In this document: piece by piece, positions 54,762 through 64,000 of the stretch
Position numbering within the stretch: the stretch's first letter is position 1
Layout: every line of letters starts with the position of its first letter
Assembly (NCBI RefSeq): GCF_900070325.1
Contig: NZ_LN879430.1
Location: 546,501-610,500 of the forward strand
Origin: Herbinix luporum
GTDB lineage: Bacteria > Bacillota > Clostridia > Lachnospirales > Lachnospiraceae
Direction: 5' to 3'
Length of the DNA stretch: 64,000 nt
Notes under the pieces: generated by a model
Seen by the model: only the letters and a program-made list of their open reading frames with translations
Database searches by the model: none
What the model was told of the DNA's origin: nothing
Made by a program: the position numbers and the translations under genes

Positions 54762-56987
54762 ATGAGACAAGAATGGTATGATTTTAACCATGGAAGTTGG
54801 ACCACAGATATTAATGTCAGAAGCTTTATACAGCATAACTATACACCCTATGAGGGCGATGATACATTTTTAGTGGGGCCTACAAAAAGGACACTAAAGC
54901 TTTGGGAAAAGGCCCAGGAATTGATGAAAGAGGAGAATAAAAAAGGTATAATTGATGCCGAGACATCAAAGCCTTCCACTATTACAAGCTTTGGCCCCGG
55001 ATATTTGGACAAGGAAAATGAAGTAATTGTTGGTTTTCAAACTGATAAACCCTTAAAGAGAGGTATTATGCCTAACGGGGGAATCCGTGTTGTTAAAAAG
55101 GCCTTGGAATCCTACGGCTATACTCTTGATAAGAAAACAGAGGAAATATATACACAGAACAGAAAAACCCATAATGACGGTGTTTTTGATGCCTATACCG
55201 ATGCCATGAGAAAGGCAAGACATTCAGGTATTATAACCGGTCTGCCTGATGCATATGGAAGAGGTAGAATTATCGGTGACTACCGTAGAGTAGCATTATA
55301 TGGTGTAGACTTACTTATTGAGGATAAGATGAATGAGAAAAAATTATTGGAGACTCCTACATTAGTATCCTCTGATATTCGTTTAAGAGAAGAGCTATCT
55401 GAGCAGATTAAAGCCCTAAAACAACTAAAAGAAATGGCAGCTTCTTATGGTTATGATATAGGAAAACCTGCTAAGAACTCCTTTGAGGCTACTCAGTGGA
55501 CATATTTTGCATATCTTGGTGCCATAAAGGAACAGGACGGTGCAGCCATGAGCCTTGGCCGTGTATCCACCTTCCTTGATATATATTATGAAAGAGACTT
55601 AAAACATGGATTAATAACTGAAGAGGAGGTTCAGGAGCTTATTGACCAGTTTGTTATGAAACTGCGTATGGTAAGATTCTTAAGAACCCCTGAATATAAT
55701 GATTTGTTCTCAGGAGATCCCACTTGGGTTACTGAATCCATCGGTGGTATGGGATTAGACGGAAGAACCTTAGTTACAAAATCCAGCTTTAGAATTCTTC
55801 ATACCCTTTATAATCTAGGACCTGCTCCGGAGCCAAACCTTACAGTACTTTGGTCTGAAGCTTTACCGGAACCATTTAAGAAGTTCTGTGCTAAAGTTTC
55901 TATTGATACCAGCTCTATTCAATATGAGAGTGATGATATCATGAGAGGCTACTGGGGTGACGATTACGGAATTGCTTGCTGTGTATCCGCCATGAGAATC
56001 GGAAAGCAGATGCAGTTCTTTGGAGCCCGTGCTAATCTGGCTAAAGCTTTACTTTATGCCATTAACGGTGGTAAGGATGAGAAGTCAGGAGATCAGGTTG
56101 GTCCTATGTTTGCTCCCATAACAAGCGAATACTTAGATTATGATGAAGTAATGTCTAAATTTGACCAGGTTCTTGAATGGTTATCTGAATTATATATAAA
56201 TACCCTTAATGTCATTCATTATATGCATGACAAGTATAACTACGAAAGACTACAAATGGCACTTCATGATGTAGATATTCTTCGTACCCAGGCCTGCGGA
56301 ATTGCAGGATTATCGGTAGTTGCTGACTCTTTATCAGCTATTAAATATTCTAAGGTTAAGGTAATTCGTAATGAAGAAGGTCTAGCCGTAGATTATGAAA
56401 TAGAAGGAGATTATCCTGCCTTTGGTAATAATGATGACAGGGTGGATCAGATTGCAATTGATGTTGTGGAAAACTTTATGAATAAACTTCGTAAGGTAAA
56501 AACTTATCGTAATGCAATGCACACTCTTTCTATACTAACTATTACTTCTAACGTTGTTTATGGTAAAAAGACAGGAAGTACACCGGATGGCAGAAAAGAA
56601 GGGGAACCTTTTGCTCCCGGTGCCAATCCCATGCATGGAAGGGATAAGAAGGGTGCTGTTGCTTCTATGTCTTCAGTTGCAAAACTACCTTATAGACATG
56701 CACAGGACGGTATTTCCTATACCTTCTCCATTGTTCCTAAGGCTTTAGGTAAAAATATGGAGGATAGGGTAAACAACCTGGTAGGACTCTTAGACGGATA
56801 TTTCCATAATAAAGGGCATCATATCAATGTCAATGTATTTGATCGTGAGACCCTCTTAGATGCAATGGAACATCCGGAAAAATATCCACAGTTAACTATT
56901 CGTGTATCCGGATATGCAGTTAACTTTATTAAGTTAAATAGAGAACAGCAGTTGGATGTTATTCATCGTACCTTCCATGAAAGATAG
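54762..56987 (+). CDS. pflB: Pyruvate formate-lyase
   Basis: A 741-aa glycyl-radical enzyme that splits pyruvate with CoA into acetyl-CoA and formate, key to mixed-acid fermentation. The Cys pair C406-C407 (IACCVSAM) and the glycyl radical G717 in RVSGYAV are present. Length is close to E. coli PflB (760). AAGGAGG precedes the ATG. pflA follows after 85 bases. Codon use (CGT, GAA, GGT) suggests strong expression. The enzyme is oxygen-sensitive once activated. Confidence 0.97.
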   Translation: MRQEWYDFNHGSWTTDINVRSFIQHNYTPYEGDDTFLVGPTKRTLKLWEKAQELMKEENKKGIIDAETSKPSTITSFGPGYLDKENEVIVGFQTDKPLKRGIMPNGGIRVVKKALESYGYTLDKKTEEIYTQNRKTHNDGVFDAYTDAMRKARHSGIITGLPDAYGRGRIIGDYRRVALYGVDLLIEDKMNEKKLLETPTLVSSDIRLREELSEQIKALKQLKEMAASYGYDIGKPAKNSFEATQWTYFAYLGAIKEQDGAAMSLGRVSTFLDIYYERDLKHGLITEEEVQELIDQFVMKLRMVRFLRTPEYNDLFSGDPTWVTESIGGMGLDGRTLVTKSSFRILHTLYNLGPAPEPNLTVLWSEALPEPFKKFCAKVSIDTSSIQYESDDIMRGYWGDDYGIACCVSAMRIGKQMQFFGARANLAKALLYAINGGKDEKSGDQVGPMFAPITSEYLDYDEVMSKFDQVLEWLSELYINTLNVIHYMHDKYNYERLQMALHDVDILRTQACGIAGLSVVADSLSAIKYSKVKVIRNEEGLAVDYEIEGDYPAFGNNDDRVDQIAIDVVENFMNKLRKVKTYRNAMHTLSILTITSNVVYGKKTGSTPDGRKEGEPFAPGANPMHGRDKKGAVASMSSVAKLPYRHAQDGISYTFSIVPKALGKNMEDRVNNLVGLLDGYFHNKGHHINVNVFDRETLLDAMEHPEKYPQLTIRVSGYAVNFIKLNREQQLDVIHRTFHER

Positions 56988-57072
56988 AAAGTAGAGGAAC
57001 AATAACCATAATAATGGGTATACTAACTATAAAGATAAGTATACTATGTTCGGATTAGAAAGGGGGGTGCAT

Positions 57073-57813
57073 ATGGCTAACCCTGGGAGGATTCATTCGT
57101 TAGAGAGTTTTGGTACTGTAGATGGACCCGGGATACGTTTTGTGGTATTTATGCAAGGTTGTCCCTTGCGATGCCAATTCTGCCATAATCCTGACACTTG
57201 GGAAGTAAACAAGGGAAAGGAATATACCCCTAAAGAATTAATGGAGGAAATCATAAAATATAAATCTTTTATGAATTTTTCCGGAGGCGGAGTAACATTT
57301 ACCGGCGGTGAACCGCTGCTTCAGGCTGAATTTATCCTGGAAGTTAGTAAATTGTGTAAGGCTGAAGGAATTTCCATAGCTATAGATACTTCAGGATTTA
57401 TATTTAATGATACAGTAAAGGAACTTCTTAAATATACCGATCTGGTTCTGCTTGATATTAAGAACTATGATCCCATGGTCTATAAGACAGTAACGGGAGT
57501 TTCTTTAAGTCCTACCTTGAAATTCTTGGAGTACCTTAAAGAAAAAAACATACCCACATGGGTACGTTATGTCCTAGTGCCACAGCTTACCGATAATTTG
57601 GAAAGCATAAAAAAGTTATCAGACTATCTTGATACTTTTACTAATGTGGAGAAAATTGAGCTTCTTGCCTTCCATAAGATGGGTGAGTACAAATGGCAGG
57701 AACTGGGCTTGGATTATAAGCTGGCTGACACTAAGGAGCCAAGTAAAGAACTTATGCAGCAGGCAATTGATATCCTTTCAACAAATGGTAAGATAGTATC
57801 TACAAATACCTAA
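57073..57813 (+). CDS. pflA: Pyruvate formate-lyase activating enzyme
   Basis: A 246-aa radical SAM protein that abstracts H from Gly717 of PflB. The cluster motif CPLRCQFC (CxxxCxxC, C29/33/36) and the SAM-binding GGG-type stretch FTGGEPLLQ are present. ATG 57073 (MANPGRIHSLES) is preferred to 57046 because GGGGGG lies 7 bases before it. Length matches PflA. A hairpin terminator candidate follows. Confidence 0.95.
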   Translation: MANPGRIHSLESFGTVDGPGIRFVVFMQGCPLRCQFCHNPDTWEVNKGKEYTPKELMEEIIKYKSFMNFSGGGVTFTGGEPLLQAEFILEVSKLCKAEGISIAIDTSGFIFNDTVKELLKYTDLVLLDIKNYDPMVYKTVTGVSLSPTLKFLEYLKEKNIPTWVRYVLVPQLTDNLESIKKLSDYLDTFTNVEKIELLAFHKMGEYKWQELGLDYKLADTKEPSKELMQQAIDILSTNGKIVSTNT

Positions 57814-57825
57814 ATATATTAAAAT

Positions 57826-57869
57826 GGGGCACTGATTTTCATAGCTGAATAATCGGTGCCTCACTTTTA
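57826..57869 (+). terminator. Hairpin terminator of pflBA
   Basis: GGGGCACTGATT pairs with AATCGGTGCCTC (one wobble and one mismatch) over a 13-base loop, followed by ACTTTTATATT. Confidence 0.65.
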
Positions 57870-57999
57870 TATTAGGCTGATTGCAGATGATAAAGAAAGT
57901 AAGATTTATATGATAAAATTATTGAATTATATATCTTGACAAAACTGCTAGGACTGAATATAATGATAAAGTGCTTCTTTTGGAGGCCATATATAATAA

Positions 58000-58073
58000 G
58001 GCGAAGTAGCTCAGTTGGCGAGAGCATGCGGTTCATACCCGCAGTGTCGGCGGTTCAAATCCGTCCTTCGCTA
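58000..58073 (+). tRNA. tRNA-Met (CAT)
   Basis: A full cloverleaf is seen. Acceptor GGCGAAG pairs with CTTCGCT (first pair G-U), D arm GCTC...GAGC, anticodon arm TGCGG-TTCATAC-CCGCA with CAT, T arm GGCGG-TTCAAAT-CCGTC, discriminator A. CCA is not encoded. It has G-U at 1-72, unlike the initiator C-A mismatch, so elongator Met is likely. tRNA-Ile2 (CAT, lysidine) is a less likely alternative. Confidence 0.93.
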
Positions 58074-58082
58074 TTTTATAAA

Positions 58083-58122
58083 AGTCGTTACAAAATATTA
58101 TTATTTTGTAACGGCTTTTTTT
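58083..58122 (+). terminator. Rho-independent terminator of the tRNA gene
   Basis: AGTCGTTACAAAATA pairs with TATTTTGTAACGGCT around TTAT-type loop, then TTTTTTT. Confidence 0.92.
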
Positions 58123-58123
58123 A

Positions 58124-58152
58124 TTGACGAATATATAGAAGACACTTACAAT
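58124..58152 (+). promoter_or_regulatory. Promoter of the RACo-like gene
   Basis: TTGACG, 17 bases, TACAAT. It starts 2 bases after the T-run of the tRNA terminator, about 30 bases before the GTG start. Confidence 0.65.
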
Positions 58153-58182
58153 AAAGAGACAGTTAGTAAAGGCGGTGATAAG

Positions 58183-59739
58183 GTGAAAGCTGATATTGTA
58201 GTTAAGGTAATTGATCCTTCAAATCATAAGGAAACCAAACTTTATCTAAAGGAAGGAGAAAATCTCCTAGAGGCCATGAGAGCTTTTGGGCTTCCTGTTT
58301 TGGCAGAATGTGGAGCTAGGGGTAGATGTGGGAAATGTCTAATTAGGGTTGTAGAAGGAAGGCTTGATATTACAGTCCAGGATAAAAAAATCCTATCTAG
58401 GCTTTTACTTTCCCAAGGATATCGTCTAGCTTGTATGGCATATCCCAATCAGGATTGTACAGTTATACTTGCTGCCGCCATGGAGACTAATTATCATGTT
58501 ATTGCTGAAACCTTAAGTCAGGCAGATGAAAGTTCAATAAAAATAGGAAATGACTCTAAAGCTTCCTATGGAATTGCCATAGATATTGGAACCACTACTT
58601 TAGCGTTTGCCCTGGTAGATTTGGCAAAGGGTAATATACTTAAAAAACACACAGCCACCAATCCACAAAGGATATATGCTGCAGATGTGGTTTCTAGAAT
58701 AAAGGCTTCCAATGAAGGAAAGTTGGAGCTTTTTATGAAGCTTACCGGTAAGGAACTTTTACATGGTATAAGTATCTTGGTAAAGAAAGAGCAAATCACC
58801 TTAAGTCATATACAAAAGATTATAATATCCGCCAATACAACCATGATTCATATTTTTATGGGTTATCCCTGTGAGGGGCTTGCGACTTATCCTTTTAACC
58901 CCCATAGGGAGGGTTTTATAAAAACCAGTACTGATGAAGTATTTAATATTTCTGAAAGTATTCCAATAATAATTCTTCCGGCCATATCGGCTTTTGTAGG
59001 GGGAGATATAAGTGCAGGACTTTTAGCCTGTGGATTTGACCGAAGGAAAAAGCCGGCTTTGTTGATAGATCTTGGTACCAACGGTGAAATTGCCCTGGGT
59101 AACAAAGAAAAAATACTAGTGACCTCAACTTCTGCGGGTCCGGCTTTTGAAGGAGGCAATATATCCTGCGGTGTGGGAAGTATCCCCGGAGCAATATGTC
59201 ATGTAAATATTAAAGAGGGAAAATTAAGCTATGAAACAATAGAGGGGGCTTTGCCTGTAGGTTTATGTGGAACAGGAGTTATAGAACTTACATCCCAGTT
59301 GCTAAAAGAGGGTATTATAGATAAAACGGGATTGTTGATTGACCGATATTTTGATACCGGTTACCCTATAGAAAGTATAAAATTTTTACAGGAGGATATC
59401 CGTCAACTTCAGCTGGCTAAAGGGGCAATAGCTGCCGGGGTAGAAATTTTAATAAAAAAATATGGTATCTCTTATGAGGAATTAGACCGGGTATATATAG
59501 CAGGAGGCTTTGGCTATCATCTGGATGTTAAGAAGGCTATAGATATAGGATTATTACCGAATTCCCTGATAGATAAGACGGAAGCTGTGGGTAATACGGC
59601 CTTGTCCGGAGCAATTTTATCATTGATAGATTTCCAAGCAGAAAAAAGGCTAAATTATATTATATCTATTGCCAAAGAAATAAATTTATCAAATGAAAAT
59701 GAATTTAATGATTTATTTATTCAGCATATTTCCTTTTAA
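58183..59739 (+). CDS. Ferredoxin/ASKHA ATPase protein (RACo-like, DUF4445)
   Basis: A 518-aa protein. N-terminal [2Fe-2S] ferredoxin domain: C43, C49, C52 (AECGARGRCGKC) and C84. The ASKHA-type ATPase half starts AIDIGTTTLAFALVDL (about 126-141), then LLIDLGTNGEIALG, GPAFEGGNISCG, and VYIAGGFGYHLD. Relatives (RACo, corrinoid activators) use ATP to drive reduction of cobalamin in corrinoid proteins. No corrinoid methyltransferase lies near in this window. The GTG start behind GGCGGTG (58171-58177) is chosen; the frame upstream runs through the tRNA gene and cannot be coding. ispF follows. Confidence 0.85.
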   Translation: MKADIVVKVIDPSNHKETKLYLKEGENLLEAMRAFGLPVLAECGARGRCGKCLIRVVEGRLDITVQDKKILSRLLLSQGYRLACMAYPNQDCTVILAAAMETNYHVIAETLSQADESSIKIGNDSKASYGIAIDIGTTTLAFALVDLAKGNILKKHTATNPQRIYAADVVSRIKASNEGKLELFMKLTGKELLHGISILVKKEQITLSHIQKIIISANTTMIHIFMGYPCEGLATYPFNPHREGFIKTSTDEVFNISESIPIIILPAISAFVGGDISAGLLACGFDRRKKPALLIDLGTNGEIALGNKEKILVTSTSAGPAFEGGNISCGVGSIPGAICHVNIKEGKLSYETIEGALPVGLCGTGVIELTSQLLKEGIIDKTGLLIDRYFDTGYPIESIKFLQEDIRQLQLAKGAIAAGVEILIKKYGISYEELDRVYIAGGFGYHLDVKKAIDIGLLPNSLIDKTEAVGNTALSGAILSLIDFQAEKRLNYIISIAKEINLSNENEFNDLFIQHISF

Positions 59740-59765
59740 TATAACTTAAGCAAGGAGGTTTTAAA

Positions 59766-60314
59766 ATGAGAATAGGCATAGGCTATGATGTTCATAAATT
59801 GGTTGAAAATAGAGAACTGATATTAGGGGGAGTAACTATTCCCTTTGAAAAAGGCTTACTTGGGCATTCTGATGCCGATGTGCTGGTTCATGCAATTATG
59901 GATGCCCTACTGGGAGCAGCAGCCCTGGGGGATATCGGTAGGCATTTTCCTGATACAGATAAGGCATATAAGGGAGCTTCCAGCATAGAATTATTAAAAA
60001 AGGTAAGAGAACTTTTGGAGGAAGAACTTTATATTATAGAGAATATAGATGCTACCATTATTGCCCAAAGGCCCAAATTGGCAAGTTACCTGCCCATGAT
60101 GGTAAAAAATATAGCAGCTGCTCTTAATATTTCAGAGGGTCAAGTAAATATTAAGGCTTCCACAGAGGAAGGCCTAGGTTTTACCGGAGAAGGTCTTGGT
60201 ATAAAAGCTAATGCCGTATGTCTTTTGGAGAGCATGATGAATTATCAGGTAGATGTTACTTACAATTCTGAAGATAGAAAATGTAAAGGCTGCGGCGGAT
60301 GCCCAAGACAATAA
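59766..60314 (+). CDS. ispF: 2-C-methyl-D-erythritol 2,4-cyclodiphosphate synthase with Cys-rich tail
   Basis: A 182-aa enzyme of the MEP isoprenoid route, making MEcPP from CDP-ME 2-phosphate. The zinc site D8-x-H10 (GYDVH) and H42, the substrate loop LGHSDADVL and the [11 protein letters not shown] motif are present. The body ends by about 157 as usual ([20 protein letters not shown]), but a 25-residue tail follows, ending CKGCGGCP (C173, C176, C179). This tail is not in standard IspF. AAGGAGG precedes the ATG. MEcPP is a substrate for the Fe-S enzyme IspG, so the Cys tail is intriguing, though its use is unknown. Confidence 0.92.
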   Translation: MRIGIGYDVHKLVENRELILGGVTIPFEKGLLGHSDADVLVHAIMDALLGAAALGDIGRHFPDTDKAYKGASSIELLKKVRELLEEELYIIENIDATIIAQRPKLASYLPMMVKNIAAALNISEGQVNIKASTEEGLGFTGEGLGIKANAVCLLESMMNYQVDVTYNSEDRKCKGCGGCPRQ

Positions 60315-60404
60315 TGATAGTAAGCTTTATGGCGGATTGCTATTGACAAAAGTATTATCAATGCATAAAATGAATAAAAGGTTATAACTAAATATTATAA
60401 CAAA

Positions 60405-60641
60405 AGCTATGAACGGAAAAGTAACTCTTGGGAATGTAGCAGAGAGGGGGTGTCACCGGCTGAAAGCACTCCTTACAGGAACTTGAGCCAAGTGCATCCG
60501 GGAGCTGATTCGGTGAGGAAACTAGCCGAATCCGGTAACAGCCGTTATCTGATTAAGATGTATGCCATATTATAATTTTCAGGTATACAAATAGAGTGGA
60601 ACCGCGTATACACGCCTCTATGGATTAGAGGCGTTTTTTTA
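60405..60641 (+). promoter_or_regulatory. T-box leader for cysteine (cysE-cysS-mrnC)
   Basis: A T-box riboswitch. The AGTA-type box (AAAGTAAC, about 60419), a long stem I and the antiterminator T-box AGAGTGGAACCGCG (60593-60606) are all seen. The specifier codon appears to be TGC (60493-60495) in AGTGCATCC, meaning Cys. The TGGA in the T-box matches a tRNA ending TCCA, as tRNA-Cys does. Uncharged tRNA-Cys would open the terminator and turn on the operon. It fills most of the 365-base gap before cysE. Confidence 0.9.
60612..60640 (+). terminator. T-box conditional terminator
   Basis: CGCCTCTA pairs with TAGAGGCG around GGAT-type loop, then TTTTTTT. Its left arm is close to the T-box, which can form the competing antiterminator. 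Confidence 0.93.
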
Positions 60642-60679
60642 TTTCAGTAGATATAAAAACTCTTTATAGGAGGGTTTGT

Positions 60680-61375
60680 ATGGGATTAATTAAATATATA
60701 AAAGAAGAAATGCAAATTATAAAGGAAAGAGATCCGGCTATAAAAACTTCCTTTGAGGTCTTTTTATATCCCAGCTTTAAGGCCATGATAAATTATAGGA
60801 TTGCCCATAAGCTTTATAAAAAGAAGCGTTATTTTCTGGCCAGATGGATATCCCAAAGGACCGCCAGAAAGACCGGTATTGAGATACATCCGGGAGCTAC
60901 CATAGGTAAAGGTCTGTTTATTGACCATGGTATCGGAGTGGTAATCGGAGAAACTGCAATTATAGGTGATAATGTTACCCTTTATCAAGGGGTTACTTTA
61001 GGAGGTACCGGCAAAGAAAAAGGAAAGCGTCATCCTACCATAGGGAATAATGTAATGATCAGTGCCGGAGCTAAGGTCCTAGGCTCCTTTACCATAGGGG
61101 AAAATTCTAAAATCGGTGCAGGATCTGTAGTATTATCAGAAGTTCCCCCTAATTCTACTGTAGTAGGGGTGCCGGGAAGAATAGTAAAGCGGGATAATGT
61201 GAAAATACCCAGGGAAGATTTGGACCATATTCATTTGCCTGATCCTTACAAAAATGATGTTATAAAATTAAGAAGTGAAAATGATTGTCTAAGGGATGAA
61301 CTTAAGAAATTATATGATACAATCGATACACTTAAAAAGGAGATTGAAGATATTAAAAAAGCAGCTACCGGTTAA
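60680..61375 (+). CDS. cysE: Serine O-acetyltransferase
   Basis: A 231-aa enzyme making O-acetylserine, the carbon part of cysteine. An N-terminal helical part is followed by a left-handed beta-helix of hexapeptide repeats ([20 protein letters not shown], then [20 protein letters not shown]). The catalytic His-Asp region is IDHG and [15 protein letters not shown] long charged coiled-coil-like C-terminal helix (about 195-228) is added to the core, which may replace the standard Cys-synthase-binding tail. GGAGGG precedes the ATG. First gene after the Cys T-box. Confidence 0.93.
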   Translation: MGLIKYIKEEMQIIKERDPAIKTSFEVFLYPSFKAMINYRIAHKLYKKKRYFLARWISQRTARKTGIEIHPGATIGKGLFIDHGIGVVIGETAIIGDNVTLYQGVTLGGTGKEKGKRHPTIGNNVMISAGAKVLGSFTIGENSKIGAGSVVLSEVPPNSTVVGVPGRIVKRDNVKIPREDLDHIHLPDPYKNDVIKLRSENDCLRDELKKLYDTIDTLKKEIEDIKKAATG

Positions 61376-61433
61376 ATTAACAAGAAATAATTTAATGCAC
61401 ATTATGGGATAATTTTATACAGGAGGAATTAGA

Positions 61434-62837
61434 ATGAAGATTTATAATACCTTAACAAGGCAAAAAGAAGATTTTATTCCTATTGAGGAGAATAAGGTAA
61501 GGATGTATGTATGCGGACCTACCGTATATAACTATATTCATATAGGTAACGCAAGACCAGCCATTTTCTTTGATACAGTTAGGCGCTACTTTGAGTACAA
61601 AGGTTATGAAGTAAATTATGTATCAAACTTTACTGATGTGGATGATAAGATTATCAATAAGGCTTTAGAAGAAGGGGTAGAAGCAAAAGAAATTTCCGAA
61701 CGTTATATTCAGGAATTTAAGCAAGATATGGAAGCCTTAAATGTTCGTGAGGCTTCCTTTAATCCAAAAGCAACTGAAGAAGTTGATGAAATGATAAAAA
61801 TGATCCAAAACCTAATAGACAAGGGCCATGCTTATGAAAAGAACGGAACTGTGTATTTTAGAACCAGAAGCTTTAAGGAATATGGAAAGCTATCAAAAAA
61901 GAATATAGATGATTTGGAGGCGGGAGCCAGAATAGCGGTTAGTGAAGAAAAAGATGATCCTATGGATTTTGTTCTTTGGAAGCCCAAGAAAGAAGGGGAG
62001 CCATATTGGACAGCTCCTTGGGGAGAGGGCCGTCCCGGCTGGCATATCGAATGTTCTGTAATGAGCTGCAAATATCTCGGTGATCAAATCGACATTCATG
62101 GAGGTGGGGAGGATTTAATTTTCCCTCATCATGAAAATGAAATTGCCCAAAGTGAAGCAGCTTCCGGTAAGGAATTTGCCAGGTACTGGATGCATAATGC
62201 CTTTATTAATATAGATAATAAAAAAATGTCCAAATCAGAAGGTAATTTCTTTACTGTTAGGGAAATATGCAATGAATTTCCGGGACAGGTTATTAGATTT
62301 TTTATGCTAAACGCTCATTATCGCAGTCCTTTAAACTTTAGTAGGGATTTAATCGAAGCGGCTAAAAACTCACTGGAAAGGATTATAACCTCAGTAGACC
62401 AACTGGAACATCTTTTAAAAAGTGAAGGTCTAAGTAATGGGAAATTATCCTCTGATGAGAAGGCTGTTTTAAAAGAGGCAGATGCCCTTAAGGACAAATT
62501 TGAAATGGCAATGGAGGATGATTTTAACACAGCAGATGCCATAGCGGCTATTTTTGAGCTGGTAAGGCTGGCTAATATAAATTGCAAGGGAGAAAGCAGC
62601 AGGATATTTATTGAGGATATGCAAAATAGGATTGTTACTTTATGCCATATCCTAGGAATCAAGACAAAGAAGGAGGAAGAAATTCTTCCAGAAGATATTG
62701 AAAGGCTTATTGAAGAAAGACAAATCGCCAGGAAAAATCGGGATTTTGCCAAAGCAGATCAGATTAGGGATGACCTATTGAAGAAAGGTATAGTACTGGA
62801 GGATACCAGAGAAGGTGTAAGATGGAAGAGAAAATAA
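61434..62837 (+). CDS. cysS: Cysteinyl-tRNA synthetase
   Basis: A 467-aa class I synthetase. The class I HIGH motif reads HIGNARP (about 38). The zinc-binding set is C28 (CGPT), C209 (CSVMSC), and HHENE. The KMSKS loop reads KKMSKSEG. The C-terminal anticodon-binding part ends [14 protein letters not shown] precedes the ATG. It overlaps mrnC by 16 bases. The T-box for tRNA-Cys upstream fits exactly. Confidence 0.96.
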   Translation: MKIYNTLTRQKEDFIPIEENKVRMYVCGPTVYNYIHIGNARPAIFFDTVRRYFEYKGYEVNYVSNFTDVDDKIINKALEEGVEAKEISERYIQEFKQDMEALNVREASFNPKATEEVDEMIKMIQNLIDKGHAYEKNGTVYFRTRSFKEYGKLSKKNIDDLEAGARIAVSEEKDDPMDFVLWKPKKEGEPYWTAPWGEGRPGWHIECSVMSCKYLGDQIDIHGGGEDLIFPHHENEIAQSEAASGKEFARYWMHNAFINIDNKKMSKSEGNFFTVREICNEFPGQVIRFFMLNAHYRSPLNFSRDLIEAAKNSLERIITSVDQLEHLLKSEGLSNGKLSSDEKAVLKEADALKDKFEMAMEDDFNTADAIAAIFELVRLANINCKGESSRIFIEDMQNRIVTLCHILGIKTKKEEEILPEDIERLIEERQIARKNRDFAKADQIRDDLLKKGIVLEDTREGVRWKRK

Positions 62838-63271
62838 ATTTATCTGATTATATCAGAAGGACTTTTAACCTGCCGGATACGGATATTAAATCCTATTCAG
62901 GCTTAACACTGGCCTATATAGGGGATGCCATCTATGATTTAATCGTGCGGACCTATATAGTAGAACAAGGTAATGCCCCTGTTAATAAGCTTCATAAGAA
63001 GGTTGTCAAACTGGTACAAGCCTCCACCCAGGCAAAGCTTTTTCATCAAATTGAGGATAGGCTGACTGTAAAGGAGCAGGCTGTTTATAAAAGAGGAAGG
63101 AATGCCAAGTCTTTTACTTCCGCAAAAAATGCTGATATTGTAGAATATCGAACTGCTACCGGACTTGAGGCATTAATAGGCTATCTTTACCTTTCCGGCC
63201 AAACCGATCGTATGTTAGAACTTCTTAGTCCGATTTTATCAGGGCATGAGGATATTGATAAAAGACCGTAA
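62822..63271 (+). CDS. mrnC: Mini-ribonuclease III (23S rRNA maturation)
   Basis: A 149-aa RNase III domain without the double-stranded RNA-binding domain, which is the definition of Mini-III. The family mark [20 protein letters not shown] (acidic metal residues E/D) and [32 protein letters not shown] (conserved D and E) are seen. Mini-III trims the ends of 23S pre-rRNA in Firmicutes. It starts within the end of cysS (16-base overlap, RBS GAAGGTG), so translation is coupled, as common in this order. Confidence 0.95.
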   Translation: MEEKINLSDYIRRTFNLPDTDIKSYSGLTLAYIGDAIYDLIVRTYIVEQGNAPVNKLHKKVVKLVQASTQAKLFHQIEDRLTVKEQAVYKRGRNAKSFTSAKNADIVEYRTATGLEALIGYLYLSGQTDRMLELLSPILSGHEDIDKRP

Positions 63272-63274
63272 TAT

Positions 63275-63320
63275 AATGGCTTAGAGCCATATCTTAATGG
63301 TTTTGCCATTTTTTTGCCTT
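63275..63320 (+). terminator. Terminator of the cysE-cysS-mrnC operon
   Basis: AATGGC...GCCATT can pair over a loop, or AATGG-TTTTG-CCATT locally, followed by TTTTTTT. Either way a T-run ends it. Confidence 0.7.
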
Positions 63321-63390
63321 ATAATATTACTAGAATATGCCCAGGATGTGAAACGCTGGCAATATAGACTTATTTTAGTAAGGAGGAAGA

Positions 63391-64000
63391 ATGGCTAAGA
63401 GAAAAACAGGATTCCATATTATAAGGATTATTACAACAATTATTTCTTTAAGTGTATTTATAGGATTTGCTAGTAATCAACTTGGCAGTGTAAGTGCTAG
63501 TAAAAATGAAAAAGACACAGTTGATATTAGAATTATCGGAACCACAGACTTACATGGACAGCTTAACAGTTTTGATTACGAACAAGGTGTGGATTATAAT
63601 AACGGTGGTCTAGCCAGAGTATTTGATCTGATTAAAAAGACCAAAGCAGAGCTTCCAGAGGAAAATGTTGTTACCTTGGATGCCGGAGATGTATTATATG
63701 ACTATACCACAGAGTATATTTTTTCTACCAATCAGGAAGCAATTCAACCTATCTATAAGGCAATGAAACTTATAGGCTATGATGCAATTACTTTAGGTAA
63801 TCATGAGTTTGACTATGGCTATGATTATATTCTGCGTCAATTGGACGGATCTGGCCTTCGTGATATTACGGTAGTATCAAATGTAACTGATGCAAGAACC
63901 GGGGAGCATCCTTTCATTGAGAATATGCTGATTACCCGTAAAGTTAAAACCAAGTCAGGCAAAGAGGTTGAAGTTAAAATTGGAATTACAGGTCAGGCTA
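63391..64000 (+). CDS. Secreted 5'-nucleotidase/2',3'-cyclic phosphodiesterase (3' end outside window)
   Basis: The first 203 codons of a longer gene. A signal peptide (KRKTG, then IIRIITTIISLSVFIGFAS) is followed by a metallophosphatase domain: TTDLHGQL (D-x-H), TLDAGDVLYD (G-D), GNHEFDYG (G-N-H-E). These give the two-metal site of the UshA/CpdB-type phosphatases that free nucleosides outside the cell. AAGGAGG lies 6-7 bases before the ATG. The frame is open to the window edge, so anchor and C-terminal domain are unseen. Confidence 0.88.
   Translation, partial: MAKRKTGFHIIRIITTIISLSVFIGFASNQLGSVSASKNEKDTVDIRIIGTTDLHGQLNSFDYEQGVDYNNGGLARVFDLIKKTKAELPEENVVTLDAGDVLYDYTTEYIFSTNQEAIQPIYKAMKLIGYDAITLGNHEFDYGYDYILRQLDGSGLRDITVVSNVTDARTGEHPFIENMLITRKVKTKSGKEVEVKIGITGQA

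Noticed and set aside
57936..58127. Short frame covering the tRNA-Met gene
   Set aside because: Overlaps the tRNA, no SD, no family likeness.
58015..58182. N-terminal extension of the RACo-like protein through the tRNA gene
   Set aside because: It would encode protein from the tRNA and its terminator. A GTG with an SD at 58183 starts right before the ferredoxin domain.

Overview
The window is AT-rich, low-GC Gram-positive DNA. SD-led genes, Rho-independent terminators, a T-box, a THF riboswitch, gatCAB, Mini-RNase III, an LtaS-type sulfatase and pyruvate formate-lyase point to an anaerobic member of the Clostridia. The mix of a cryptic vanG cluster, CotH/VTC/DUF4956 and pflBA suggests Lachnospiraceae (inference; no rRNA is present). 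It looks chromosomal. I recognise no transposase, integrase or phage gene.

Left part (1-3.7 kb): the end of a zinc-ribbon protein, hpt, a decayed ABC exporter (permease and ATPase both broken), a small lipoprotein and a histidine phosphatase. Then comes a complete type I-C CRISPR-Cas locus (3.8-16.85 kb): cas3-cas5c-cas8c-cas7c-cas4-cas1-cas2, a short leader, and an array of 71 repeats (70 full, one truncated) with 70 spacers of 33-38 nt. cas8c carries a well-placed internal start that would give the small subunit Cas11c. The truncated last repeat runs into T7 and looks like a terminator. A converging sugar-dehydrogenase-like gene follows.

18.6-24.5 kb is a compact vanG-type D-Ala-D-Ser cluster: vanR-vanS, then three phased VanR-box-like repeats and a hairpin, then vanG-vanXY-vanT. 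24.6-28.8 kb holds two small membrane proteins (one a FolT-type ECF S component behind a THF riboswitch and terminator), a DUF362 protein, and rtcB behind a broken slipin gene. 28.8-33.3 kb (minus strand) holds an EamA transporter, superoxide dismutase, and a pair made of a tandem P-II-like protein and a duplicated DUF1538 membrane protein. That pair is my best candidate for an undercharacterised system.

33.5-37.6 kb holds a BIG2-repeat surface protein divergent from cotH-VTC-DUF4956. 37.6-42.4 kb is an AraC-controlled oligosaccharide ABC importer. 42.4-54.5 kb is mostly housekeeping: hsp20, lipid kinase, PilZ protein, dapF, S66 peptidase, LtaS-like sulfatase, gatCAB, a FliK-like protein and a small conserved protein. 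54.6-64 kb holds pflB-pflA, tRNA-Met, a RACo-like ferredoxin/ASKHA protein, ispF with an unusual Cys tail, a Cys T-box leading cysE-cysS-mrnC, and the start of a secreted 5'-nucleotidase.

All calls come from reading motifs and layout. No database search was run, so family names rest on recognised motifs, and residue-level claims on direct reading.
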